Source of the DNA: Chara braunii
Taxonomy: Eukaryota > Streptophyta > Charophyceae > Charales > Characeae
DNA length: 27,830 bases
NCBI GenBank assembly: GCA_003427395.1
Contig: BFEA01000120.1
Span: 3,210,729-3,238,558, forward strand
Reading direction: 5' to 3'
The notes under the pieces were generated by a model. That model had not been told where the DNA came from and did no database searches. It worked only from the letters and a program-made list of their open reading frames with translations. The position numbers and the translations under genes were made by a program. Positions 1 to 10,160 of the stretch are shown one piece after another; within the stretch, counting starts at the first letter, position 1, and every line of letters begins with the position of its first letter.

Positions 1-763
1 GTGTGAAGAGGAAGTGCACGATTATGTTGGGAATCGCCGGGTTCATCAACAAGCGCACCCGGACGAGGGGCGCAGCGCGTCCGGGGGCGCTGCGCTCCGC
101 CGCTCCGACCTCACCGATGAGAGATGGAGTAGTGGGCAGACGTGGCACAACTATGCCAGGTGTGGTTGAGCGGTAACATGCGGTGATGTTGGGCGCCGCT
201 GGGTATAGAGGGTGGCTATGATAGGTGCTCAATGATGCAGAGAGTCAGCGCTGTTACTGCTGCTGTAGGACGTACTCTCTATCTCCTAACACTTGAAAGC
301 ACTTGTAGTGCCATCTCACTGTCTGGTGCCACTCACGGGGATGCTGCGGGTTAGCATGCTGTGTGAGGCGGGGTAAGGCTCTCTGCTGGGTCTTGCATCG
401 GGAGGAATCATTTGTGCTCTTCTTCTTGCACAATTTGGTGGAGGAGGTCGACCAAGAGCAAGAGGGAGAGGAGCGCTGTGTGTCCCACGAGATGGGAGGA
501 GGAGTGGAGGGGGATAAGGAGTGGAGTGTTTGAGACTGTCTTCGTCTTCGCGACATACAAGCAGCAGTATCAAGCAACGGGGAGAGGTCGTTCATCTGCA
601 GCAACGGGCTACAACGACAGGCATCATCATCAGGGAGTTATTCGTCATCTTCATCGTTTTTAGTAGCATCAACAGGGTAGGTTTCAACTTTAACATCATG
701 TTTAGGGGGGCTGCGCGACACTCATCGTTAAAATTTCATCATCGGCGCTGCTTGCCCGTTTTA
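1..763. other. No gene recognised; GC-rich hairpin near left end
   Basis: Several open frames on both strands here have no recognisable domain and look like chance frames in low-complexity DNA. One structured point is a perfect 9-bp inverted repeat, GCGCAGCGC at 70-78 and GCGCTGCGC at 87-95, separated by 8 nt. It could form a stable stem-loop; no function is implied. Confidence 0.6.
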
Positions 764-995
764 GTATCATCACCATCATCATCATCTGGTCATCAGCACT
801 AGCAGCATCTTGAGTTAGTGCAGGGTGATGGCCGCGATCGTCATCATAGTCATTATCATCTTAATCATCACTACCGTTATCATCATCATCTTATCAGCAT
901 CATTATCATTACCAATATTATCGTTATCATCATCATCAACATCACTATCAGATTCATCATCATTGACATCATCTAGTTTCACTTTAACATCATCT
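764..995. repeat. Degenerate ATC/ATT trinucleotide microsatellite
   Basis: About 230 bp are dominated by ATC and ATT triplets with many interruptions, which indicates an old, mutated microsatellite. The reading frames through it encode only Ser/Ile/Leu-rich low-complexity peptides and are not credible genes. Confidence 0.8.
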
Positions 996-1758
996 GTTCT
1001 GAATCGTTAGCATATTTGCAGGAATCATCACGATAATTACGTAATTTTGTTCCTTGACTATACTCTTTAATAAATCCTGAGTTTTTTTTGAATTTTACTA
1101 TCATAGTTTAAATCCTGATAGTTTTTCTGATAATTACTTTCTGCTAGCTAAATTGGTGGGAGTAGTCATCTGTTCATTGGGCGCAAGGGGAAGGGGAATT
1201 TGTAATAATCTTTACTGCTGCCCTGCGCCCTTTTCAACGGGTCCTTTTCAGAAAATTCCGAGTTTATTCCGGGGCGGGCTGGATCGATTATTTTAGAAGG
1301 GCAGATCTGGGAGAGTGGGGTGGATAGGGAGCGCTATCCTGCAGGGGATTCACAAGGAGGGGGGTGAATGTCTCGAAGAGGGTAGAAGCGGAGTTGGGGG
1401 GTTGTCCTGTTTCTGGGGCTGGGGTGGTGGGAGGGGTCAACATCGTCCTCAGTGGAGGCAGAAACGGGCAAGGGGCGGCGAGGGCATGTTTTAGGAGGGA
1501 ACTGCGTGTCCTCGGGGACAGGGGTGGAGGGGGTTGGTCCTATATTGGGGCCGAGGGAGAGCGGGGCGCTCGCCTCGGCGGGGGCAGTGTAGGGCTGAGG
1601 GGGTAGGGGGAGGGAGGGGTGATGTTCTTTTGAAGATGTCTAATCTTCCAGTCCAGTAATTTCTTGTTTGCCTCTTGAGGAGGTTGTGGGAATAGGTGAT
1701 ATCTGGCATGTCATCTTTGATCCTGCGTAGGGTGGTCGAAAATTCAGTGGCCCCTTAA
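996..1758. other. Unannotated spacer, AT-rich then G-rich
   Basis: No gene is recognised. The left part is AT-rich. The right part (about 1310-1620) is strongly G-rich on the plus strand, with many runs of three or more G. Open frames across it on both strands are compositional and show no domain. Confidence 0.5.
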
Positions 1759-1980
1759 GACCGATGCTGGAGCAACGATGGCCGGAGCCGGAGCCAGGTG
1801 GCGCAACTCTGTGACCTAGCTTAGTGGGGGCGTGAGGCCTGGTAGAGAGATCTGGGGGGCTGTTTGCGGGGGTCTCAGTGGTCATCGGGGGTCGTAACTC
1901 AAGCAATGCCGGCCGATGCTGGAGTAAGGTGGTGCGACTCTGTAACCCAGCCTGATGGGAGCATGAGGCCAGGAAGAGCT
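1759..1980. repeat. Diverged direct repeat, two units
   Basis: A unit at about 1759-1848 is repeated imperfectly at about 1911-1980. Shared blocks include GATGCTGGAG, then an ACTCTGT block, then a GAGGCC block, in the same order and spacing apart from a short indel. The units differ at many positions, so the duplication is old. It produces a repeated peptide in the reverse frame, which should not be read as a repeat protein. Confidence 0.6.
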
Positions 1981-2129
1981 TCGGTTCGTGCTGAAAATGG
2001 CCATGCTGGTGGTGGTCGAAGGTGGATTGAATAGGTTTCACCTATCTGATTCGTGGTTGGGAGGCTTGTTGACACACAATTTCTGAATGTTTTTGAGTTT
2101 TTCTTTTCTTCAATTGTTTTTAGCCGAAG

Positions 2130-2253
2130 CCGGGTAATGGCCCCGGTAGCTCATCCATGTATTCTGATAAGGGACGCTGGGCCCGGTTCCCAGCCGTGTT
2201 GCTCCCCACGAATAGATTGGAGCATCGTCTCTTTTCAAAAAAAAAAAAAAAAA
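2130..2253 (+). mobile_element. Possible A-tailed tRNA-derived SINE-like retroposon
   Basis: A run of 17 A at 2237-2253 ends exactly where homology to the LTR of element 1 begins. Upstream lie a box-A-like segment (GGTAGCTCATCC, about 2146) and a box-B-like segment (CGGTTCCCAGCC, about 2183), with spacing compatible with an internal RNA polymerase III promoter. Both boxes deviate from consensus and no target-site duplication was found. The LTR segment expected upstream of an insertion is missing, so a simple SINE insertion into the LTR does not explain the junction. A plain poly-A junction or a rearrangement is an alternative. Confidence 0.3.
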
Positions 2254-3305
2254 CAGGCCTTCGACTGTGACTCAATCTGGACGACTGAGGGGAGGAGACT
2301 TGAGGCCAGAGAGCCTCGTGAAACACTACTTAAAGTTTGACCTCGAGGTGGTCAGCATTCAGTCTTGCTATGATGGTTCAACGCTGGCTTGACTTTGACT
2401 TGACGTCGGCATTATGCTAGCGCGACGCTGGCTAGACGCTGGCTGTGCATCAGAGCTGCGGACGACGACACGAGGGAGAAGCAGTACGCTGGCATTGTAC
2501 GTGGCATGCTGATGTGGCGCTGCCTATGGTCTACGTGGCATGCTGACGTGGCGCTGCCTCTGGTATATGTGGCGCTGCCTATGGTCTACGTGGCATGCTG
2601 ACGTGGNGTGGCGCTGCCTATGGTCTACGTGGCATGCTGACGTGGCGCTGCCTCTGGTATATGTGGCGCTGCCTATGGTCTACGTGGCATGCTGACGTGG
2701 CGGTGCCTTTGGTATATGTGGCGCTTCCTATAGTCTACGTGGCATGCTGACGTGGCGCTGCCTCTGGTGTATGTGGCGCTGCCTATGGTCTACGTGGCAT
2801 GCTGAAGTGGCGCTGCCCCTGGTAAATGTGACGCTGCTTCTGTCTACGTGGCGTTGCTATTGGTCTTCATTGATGATGTGCCATTGCCACCTGTCTTGTT
2901 GATGACGTGGCATTGTCCACGCTGTCTACATGAGGTGACTGGTTGCAAGCAAGAGGAAGATTAGGACTGTGGAGAGATCGTGAATACGTACCTGGTTGTC
3001 TTCGTGTTGACATTGCTCCAGTGCTGATGAGGGACTAATTAGACGTGCCACATGGCACATTGAGGTTACTCCAGATACTTGTTCAGACTGTCTATTATTG
3101 AAGTGTTGGAGGAGGGAGCCCGAAGCAAGAGTGGGCATTGTATTTCCTCTGCTTTGTCCGATCTCCCTCCTCTCTTCTTCGTCTGTGTATGATTATCTCG
3201 TCTCATTCTATCTGGACACGATCTTGATTATTGGTACTATCTGCTGTTGACTTTCATCTGGACTTGCATTGTTGATAACTGTTTTCACGATCTGGGTTCA
3301 TTGCA
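2254..3305 (+). repeat. Element 1 5' LTR, truncated at its outer end
   Basis: This segment aligns to the 3' LTR from about 11090 to 12100 and ends in the same TTCATTGCA. It lacks roughly the first 130-145 bp present in the 3' copy (from 10947 or 10964). That missing part is replaced by an A17 tract and unrelated sequence. As the 5' LTR it should carry the promoter and transcription start. It contains the 55-bp array. A single N at 2607 sits in a shortened repeat unit and probably marks a collapsed repeat in the assembly. Confidence 0.85.
2499..2900 (+). repeat. 55-bp tandem array in the 5' LTR, rich in ACGTGGC
   Basis: The array contains repeating units of about 55 bp. The landmark CTACGTGGCATGCTGACGTG recurs at 2531, 2586, 2625, 2680, 2735 and 2790. 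The 39-bp step at 2586-2625 contains an N and is likely collapsed. Each full unit has TACGTGGC and TGACGTGGC, giving about a dozen ACGTGGC cores. Known plant biology: YACGTGGC is the ABRE and G-box-like core bound by bZIP factors. That this array regulates the element is inference. Confidence 0.85.
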
Positions 3306-3308
3306 ATT

Positions 3309-3320
3309 TGGTATCGGAGC
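3309..3320 (+). other. Primer-binding site, initiator-Met tRNA type (element 1)
   Basis: TGGTATCGGAGC lies 3 nt after the LTR end CA (3305). It matches the common plant PBS TGGTATCAGAGC, complementary to the 3' end of initiator-Met tRNA, except for G in place of A at position 8. The same variant occurs at element 2, so it is not a random mutation in one copy. Confidence 0.85.
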
Positions 3321-5340
3321 AACTTTTCAATGCGATCTGTTGCCAGCTGTTAGGTGCTGACGTGGCACCCAGGTAAACGGGAGGTGCCGCATGTGCAATA
3401 TGAAACGCGTTTATTAACGCGCGCGGTCATACCGCAAGTCTAGACACGGTAATAGTGCACTTGCGAGCAGCTATCCCTTGAAGATGATGACAAGTCTACA
3501 CTGAAGATTAAAGAGCTGCGTTGGCAACAGGCTGACGTGGCGCTGGTACCGCTGATGTGGCATATTGTATGTGGCATGCAGGGCATGGTTTGAAATGGCA
3601 CGTACCTGTTGCTGCTTGCTATTGATGTGCTGACTTGGAAGACAGACCTGCATTGTGACGTGGCATCCCTACTTGTAGACCTATCGGGTCCTTGAGTTGC
3701 TGACGTGGCAGACTCTTTGAGTTGCTGCGTTGGCAGGCCAGGGGTGACACGTGGCATGTGTAAGGACTGTTCAAAGTGTGAATGTGCACTTGGGTTGTAC
3801 TGCTGCTGCAGATGATTGAGAAGACGACTAACAATTGATCATGTTTTGAGTTGGTTCTACTCACCTGTTGGTTGTCTGTGGATGCTGTGCATACTTACTC
3901 TTGTGTTGTTGTCTTGATCACACTGGCCGTGGCTGCAGTACCTGTAGTTGAAGAGTGTGATCACAAAGAATAGACAGCAAAGTTAGAACTCAGGAAGAAT
4001 TTGGAAACTTGTTTCTTCTGATAATTTCTTGCTGTAAGTTGTTGTAGAAGACACGTGTACTGTGGAATTTATCTGTTTTTTAATTTTATTTATTGTGAAC
4101 TAAATACACGCGGGCAAAATGAACTCTCTCTGGAAATGTTTGCGAGCCTCCATCCTGACACGGTTCATTCCACTTTTCTTCTTTCCTATCCCTCTTAATC
4201 GGTCTCCTTCGTCAGCTCCTTGGTGAGATACACGGTGCCGGACCAGCAGCTGAACAATACGTTCACGGGCAGTTCAACCTGCGAGCAGCAGAGGGTGAAC
4301 TTGAAACCGCGAAAACTAGTGCTCAGATGCTGGAAACCGGGCGGCGAGTCGAGGAACTCGTTCATCAAGGCGTATGGCTCTTGACCGATATGTTGTCGAG
4401 CAGTTGGAAGAATTGAGCCGAAAAGGAAAGGAAAAAGAAAAGAAAGAGGTGTAATGACCCGCCAAAAACACAGACTGAGAACACTGCTGATTTCTGGGAT
4501 TTGTCGCTGGAATGAATGCCTTGTTGAAATTCCCGCATTTTGCTGTGATTTCCATGTTTGTGTGTGTATGCGTGCCTGCTGGTTTGCATGCCTGTCCGAG
4601 TGCTTGACGGTTGAGTGTGTGTGACCCGCAAGGTAGGCCGGTACCACTAAAGTAGTGGTAGATGTGTCGGGTATTGGAGGCCGAGCAGAAGAAGACAAAA
4701 AGTTGGTATTTTTAGAGGCCCAGTAGCGGTAGGTTAGAGGTAGGCCGGTACCAGTCCAAGTAGCCCGGGTCTAGGGCCTGTGCGGACGATAACAGAGCCT
4801 GCAATGATGTTTCCCTCCGAAAGGGAGGAGGTACCGATTGCTGGGAGGCCACTCGGCCTAGGAAGTCACCGCCCAGGAGGCCGGTAGGCCGCTATATCTT
4901 CAGGAAGAGCGGAGAGCTCTTCCTCATTTGCGGTGTGTAAGGATTGACGACATGCTGCTGGAGCACAGCGCTGGAGGTACAACGCTGCTCGGAGGGAGAA
5001 GGGCCGTTGGGAGCTCAACCTGGCTATGGCGAGCACCCCAACTTGAGGAGGAGGAAGAAGGGGGCATGGTAGGAGAGTGGCGGGGCACTTACCTGGCTAT
5101 GGTGGACACCGTCTTCATCACCTTGTTGGGCGTTGCATCTGGAAGGCCCCAGTTCGGGTAGCGCTGCACCAGGGCAGCTCGAGGCAGAGTCAGGCATAGC
5201 GGAGCAAGTCAAGCAGCAACATAGCAACTTTGGGTTGTCTTTTGGACATCAGGGCAGCATCATAGCTGCCTCCCAGTAGTCCGCCATGGCCTATGCATGA
5301 GAGAGGAGGTTGAAGGAGGGAAGCCATAACCATGGTGGAC

Positions 5341-5369
5341 TTGTTGTTGTTGTTGTTGTTGTTGTTGTA
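5341..5369 (+). repeat. (TTG)n microsatellite
   Basis: About nine uninterrupted TTG units lie in the element 1 leader. Confidence 0.95.
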
Positions 5370-5526
5370 GTGAGTTGAGTTAGCAGTAAGAGGGAACTTC
5401 GGATATTGATTCTGGTACATCCATTCATTGTTATTATTATTGTTGAGGGAAGAATAAGATTGGCGGATGGAAGGAGGAGGAGGAAGGTGGAGAGAGAAGG
5501 GGAAATTGTCATTGGTCTTGCTGGTG

Positions 5527-5528
<2 letters not shown>

Positions 5529-5558
<30 letters not shown>
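5529..5558 (+). repeat. (TTC)n microsatellite
   Basis: About ten TTC units lie roughly 95 bp upstream of the gag start. The poly-Lys and poly-Phe open frames over this tract are artefacts of the repeat. Confidence 0.95.
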
Positions 5559-5651
5559 TCTCTCTCCTCCGGTCTCTATCTTTTCGCAAGTGCTTTCATT
5601 TCCTTCGCAATTGGGTGACATTGTCTTTCATTGTGAATTTGCACTTGGAAA

Positions 5652-7144
5652 ATGACGAGGATCGTAACAGAGGAAAAGAAAGTGGAACCACAACTATCTG
5701 TGGAACTAATGGAAGAAAATGCCAGACAGCTAGAGAATACTTTGAGAGAAGAAGGAAGAAAAAATGAAGAACTTAGAAGAAAGAAAGAAGAGAGAGAACA
5801 ACAGGAAAAAATGCGGAAAGAAATAAGGGAGCGGTTTCACTTCGAGGAAGTTAAAACTGATTTGTCGTCCGTACTGCAATCTATCATGGCTTACCTTCTT
5901 CATCTTGAAAGAAAGACTCTAACACAGTTTCATTGGAGATCATGATGAGAATGATGAAAGGTAAGGACAAGGTGAGTTGTGAGGAGGAGAAGAAGGGGGA
6001 AGTAGAAAAGAAACCACCCTAGGAGAAACTCATGAAAGATGCAATGCGGCAGGAGGATAAACCCGGACCCTCGAAGAAGGAGTCCGAAGAATCAACAGGA
6101 AAGAAAGAAGAACAGGTCAACAAGAAAGAAGAACCGACTAAGAAAGAAGAACCGCTTAAGGAAGTGGAAAAACCAAAGAAGAAAGAAAAGGTGAAAATGA
6201 AATTGTCATTTACCTATAGCAACAAAAAAGAAGAAAATTTGTTGCTATGGATCGTTGAGATACAGACTTATTGTAGTACTGCACCCGTTGAGCCTGAAAG
6301 TCAGGTTGCTTTCTCCACGTCTTGTCTGGGAGGAGTGACCAAGGAATGGGTGCTGGCTGAAGCTAACGCCGTTGGCTTTGAGGATATAGGTGAGTGGTCT
6401 AAAACCCTAGCGTTGAGGCAGTTGTCTCCAGAAAATCAAGGAGAGATTCCTCGACAAGACGAAAACCGATAAGGCTTTTTATGAACTCACCACCATAGGT
6501 CAAAAACGACTTTTGTTGATGCTTTGTCTCGCGAAGTGGATCGTCTGTTGCCGGTACCTAGACCGAACCTTCAAGACAATCAGGTTCTCTATATCTACGC
6601 ACGTGCATTGCCCGAGCCCATTCGTGGACAGCTCGTGGTAGAAGCTTAGTCTGGTAAGTATAACTATCGGCAGTTTCGCGATCTCGCTCTCCAACGAGAG
6701 CAGATGACCGCGGAGGTAAAAGGATCTTACGCTTCCGTAGTCAAATCAGGACCGGTTGGTGGATATGGAAAGCGGGTCCTTTGGCGACAAAAGCGTCAGG
6801 ATCATATGCTTGTTGTATTTGATGATGAGAGAGTAGAAAGGTTACCTCTAGGTGAGTCTGAGGGAGGAGGAGGTAACGACAACAGTGAATCTGGGAAGGG
6901 TGATGTCACTGCTGTAATGGCCAACAAGGGAGGCCAGAACCAGTGGAAGAATAAGAGGCCACACTCGTTTCCTGAGCATCCCGGAATAACATTCGGGAGG
7001 CCTTGGGAAAAGATGAATATGACTCGTGAGGAATGACAGTCTAAGATGGACAACCGCCAGTGCCTCAAGTGTGGCACCGTGGGGCACGTGATAGCCTGGT
7101 GCCCGTTTATTCGTAACCTAAAAGGGAGCAACCAGTCCGAGTAG
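5652..7144 (+). pseudogene. Element 1 gag (capsid and CCHC nucleocapsid), broken
   Basis: Gag would form the virus-like particle and package element RNA. The likely start is the ATG at 5652. The first about 70 residues are Glu/Lys/Arg-rich and coiled-coil-like. A very basic KKEE-repeat region follows, then a Retrotrans_gag-like domain (FTYSNKKEENLLLWIVEIQT, from about 6210) with the usual Leu/Trp pattern. A CCHC zinc knuckle at 7061-7102 reads CLKCGTVGHVIAWC with the normal C-x2-C-x4-H-x4-C spacing. Stops interrupt the frame at 6020 (TAG), 6647 (TAG) and 7034 (TGA). Frame changes occur near 5905, 6430 and 6500, and another near 7125 leads into pol. Family assignment is solid; the protein cannot be made intact. 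Confidence 0.85.
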
Positions 7145-7857
7145 CATCTGCTCCTCCTGAGTCAAAGGGTAAAGACGAAGAAAAAGGTAAGGCGCTTACA
7201 ACCCCTTCTACCTCTTCGACTCTCAAGGCAGAGGATGGCTCTTCTTCCGCCCGTTATCCAAACCACCCTGACACAGTCCTTTGTTTTGTCTTACTGGACT
7301 ATTCCCTTAATGAACTCGGCAATGAACTAATAGCACTAAGGAGTTCGTGGGCGAGGAAAGCAAAGTCTAAGGGTGAGTTAATGATCGCGGATGTTGAGAT
7401 TGCGCACACACGGGTAGGTGCTCTGTTAGATCCGGGATCGACGCGGTCTTATATCTCAGAGAAGGCAATTCGAAAGTTGCATCTGGGAATGAAGGTAAAG
7501 GATTTACCTAGACCTATCACGTCTATACTGGTTGATAAGAGCACGATCACTGTCTCTTAATACATCGATCGTGTTAAGTGTTAATTCAACACCAAGGAAG
7601 GTAAAAAAAATTTACACGAGGTATCCTTCCTTATAGAAAAGAATTTACCCTTTGACTTAAGTCTGGGTATGGATTGGCATGAGGAAGCCGACCCAGAAGT
7701 TAAGTTCAAAGATAAGATTGTCAAACTCAAGGACGAGAAGTTCGAACTGCGTGCTATCAAGTTGTATCACAAGTCTGGCTCTGACTCTACTCCGTCTTTC
7801 TGTTGTATGAGTTATCTAGCTTTTCGATCGATGGTCGTTAAAAAGAAGTTAGATTAG
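7144..7857 (+). pseudogene. Element 1 pol: aspartic protease region, broken
   Basis: The protease would cleave the Gag-Pol polyprotein. The retropepsin active-site loop lies at 7429-7440 within VGALLDPGSTRSYIS. The catalytic triplet reads Asp-Pro-Gly instead of the usual Asp-Ser/Thr-Gly, which fits a single T-to-C change and should impair activity. Downstream, FDLSLGMDWHEE (about 7650-7686) matches the conserved segment that closes the protease domain in Ty3/gypsy elements. Stops are at 7558 and 7582 (both TAA at likely Gln codons) and at 7855 (TAG). The frame is continuous from about 7131 to 8560, so the stops are point mutations and not frameshifts. Confidence 0.8.
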
Positions 7858-9415
7858 GAGGTGATGATGGTGCTCGTCAAAAAAGTCGGTGAGTGTTCTT
7901 CATCTTATCCACCTTCTATTGAAAAACTTCTTGAAGAATACAAGGACTTGCATACTTAGCCGACGGGAATCACTGAGTGTGCTATTAAGCACACGATTGA
8001 GATCATTCCCGAAAGCAAGATTCCCAAGGGTCCCATCTACCGAATGTCTCCTAGGGAACTTGAGGAAATGCGAAAGCATCTGCAAGAACTTATTGATAAA
8101 GGATGAATTTGCCCGAGCTCATCTCCTTATGGTGCGTCTGTCTTATTCGTGCCCAAAAAGGAAGGAGAATTTTGCTTATGTATTGATTATTGCTGACTGA
8201 ATTCCGTCACGGTCAAAAACGCGGAACCTCTTCCACGCGTTGATGATCTATTGGATCAGTTGCAAGGATGTCGATATTTTAGTAAAATTGATCTCAAGTC
8301 AGGTTATCACCAGATAGAGGTGGCACCTGAGGATCAACACAAGACGACTTTCCGAACCAGGTATAGTCACTACGAGTTCGTGGTTATGCCTTTCGGTCTG
8401 ACCAATGCACCTGCGACCTTCCAAAGGTCAATGAACGAGTTATTCCGTCAATGGTTTGACTAGTTCGTAATATTTTATCTCGATGATATTCTAGTGTATA
8501 ACAAAACACTAGAGGATCATGAAAAACACTTACGAATGGTCTTGCAGAAGTTGCGTGAGGGGCAACTTCAAACTGAATCCGAAGAAGTTTGAGTTTGCTA
8601 AGCCTGAAGTTTTGTACCTAGGGCGTATAGTAAACGAAGAAGGACTAGGGCCTGAAGAAAAGAAGATTACAACAATTAGAGATTGGCCACAACCCAAGAC
8701 TATAACTGAATTAAGATCTTTCTTAGGACTTGCTAGCTATTACAAGAAGTTCGTCAGAGACTTTTCCCTGATAGTTGCTCCTATGAGAAGATTATTGAAA
8801 AAGGAAAAACCTTGGTTGTGGGACAAAGATTGTGAATCATCGTTTAGGAAGTTAAAACATACTTTGACTCACTATCTTGTCCTAAAGATTGTTGACCCTT
8901 CTCTTCCTTTCATTGTCACGACTGACGCAAGTTAGTATGGGATTGGGGCTGTGCTACAGCAAGATGACGGTAAAGGATATAGACCTGTTGAGTTTATGTC
9001 AAGAAGACTTCCGTCAGAAAAAGTAGCCAACTCTACGTATGAAAGGGAATTGTATGCCTTAGTAGCTGCACTAGATACCTGGAAACACTACTTGTTAGGA
9101 AGGCATTTCACTGTCTACTACGATCATTCTACATTGAAGTGGATCAAGACTTAGCCTAGACTCTCTGACAAGTTGGTAAGGTGGTCCACATTCCTAGATA
9201 CATTTAACTTTGAGGTGAAAACCATCAAAGGTAAGTCTAACGTGGTTGCGGATGCTTTGTCCAGGCGTGCAAATTTCTTTGGAACTATTGTCTCTTACCT
9301 CGATATTGGAAATGACTTGAAAAAACAGATCCGCCAGGGTTATGGAGATGATCCTATTTGGCGTCCTATCATTGGAACTCTAAGAAAGAACCCTGAGTTA
9401 TTTCCAAAATATTGA
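7858..9415 (+). pseudogene. Element 1 pol: reverse transcriptase and RNase H, broken
   Basis: This region would make cDNA from element RNA and degrade the RNA strand. RT landmarks in order are GPIYRMSPRELEEMRKHL (about 8028), SSPYGASVLFVPKK, motif [14 protein letters not shown] with the catalytic Asp at 8290-8292, [16 protein letters not shown], and the YLDD box at 8476-8487. RNase H landmarks are TTDAS (about 8918), GIGAVLQQDDG, ERELYALVAALDTWKHYLLG, and DHSTLKW (about 9122). Stops lie at 7957, 8104, 8194, 8461, 8933, 9152 and 9413. One frameshift lies near 8560. Against element 2, the stop at 8933 aligns with Gln, the one at 9152 with Gln and the one at 8104 with Trp. Nearby Cys residues replace Arg, again C-to-T. 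Confidence 0.9.
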
Positions 9416-10160
9416 ATGATTGATGGCTTACTCTTCTTGCTAGACAAAACCGAAGAACGATTGTGTATTCCTCACCTAGAACCAATTAAGAGTTTGATTA
9501 TTGGGGAATGTCATGCTGCGGAAGGTCACTTTGGTTTCAAGAAGACATATGCCGATGTAAAAGAACGTTTTGAGCGGAAAGGAATGAAGGAAGATGTATT
9601 AACGTATGTGCGGACTTGTCTTGTCTGTCAAAGGAACAAGCCCTCACATGAGAATCCAATGGGACTCCTGAGACCGTTTGCCTATTCCAAGTGAGCCAGG
9701 TGAGTCTATCTCCATTGACTTAAAGACTCTCACGAGGAGTCGGAATGGCAACAGTCAGGTGATGGTCATCGTGGATAGATTCTCAAAGTATGTTATATTC
9801 ATTCCTTTGCCTGCTGAAGCTAGAACTGAACTTGTTATTCAAAAGTTTCAGATGCGATGGGTTTCAGAGTATGGATTTCCCAAAACCATTGTCTGTGATA
9901 GGGATGTTCGGTTCACTAGTGTGCAATGGCAGAAGTTGATGGAAGTCTATGGGACCAGGTTGACCATGTCGTTAGGAAGACATCCTGAAACGAATGGCCA
10001 AACTGAGCAAATGAGCCGTCTATCCCAACAACTTTTGGGAATGTATGTACGACCTGATCAAATTGATTGGGATGAGAACTTGCCCAAAATTGCTAGTGCT
10101 TACAATAACAGTATCTATACTGTCACAGGTAGAACTCCTAACGAACTACATAAGGGTTGA
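9416..10160 (+). pseudogene. Element 1 pol: integrase zinc and catalytic domains
   Basis: Integrase would insert the cDNA into the host genome. The N-terminal HHCC zinc domain has His in ECHAAEGHFGF (9512 and 9527) and the Cys pair CLVC (9617-9628). The DDE core has Asp at 9717 (SIDLKT), Asp at 9897 (VCDRDVRF) and Glu at 10005 (NGQTEQ), with 35 residues between the last two. That is the classic D-35-E spacing, so all catalytic residues survive. An extra T near 9680 shifts the frame between the zinc and core domains. A TGA at 10158 interrupts the end and aligns with Arg in element 2. Confidence 0.9.

Larger units (their letters stand above)
3321..5651 (+). other. Element 1 leader between PBS and gag
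   Basis: The leader is about 2.3 kb, which is long for a chromovirus, and may contain inserted sequence. 3355-3760 continues the LTR theme with scattered GACGTGGC and CACGTGGC motifs. 4220-4455 holds a helical, charged, gag-like stretch split over two frames (see rejected items). 4635-4900 carries repeated TAGGCCGGTACC motifs at about 4635 and 4741. A perfect 8-bp hairpin, GGAAGAGC and GCTCTTCC with a 5-nt loop, lies at 4903-4923. TTG and TTC microsatellites precede gag. No other gene is recognised. Confidence 0.6.

Noticed and set aside
764-1010. Ser/Ile-rich open frames over the ATC repeat
   Set aside because: Trinucleotide repeat without stops in one phase; no coding evidence.
2499-2900. 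Regular repeats suggestive of a CRISPR array
   Set aside because: The 55-bp units are contiguous, with no unique spacers, and lie inside an LTR of a eukaryotic retrotransposon.
4220-4455. Gag-like helical stretch in the element 1 leader (GELETAKTSAQMLETGRRVEE, then VVEQLEELSRKGKEKEKKEV in another frame)
   Set aside because: It looks coding in flavour but is split across frames, has no start or domain, and matches neither gag in the window. It is kept as a weak hint of nested or ancestral coding sequence.
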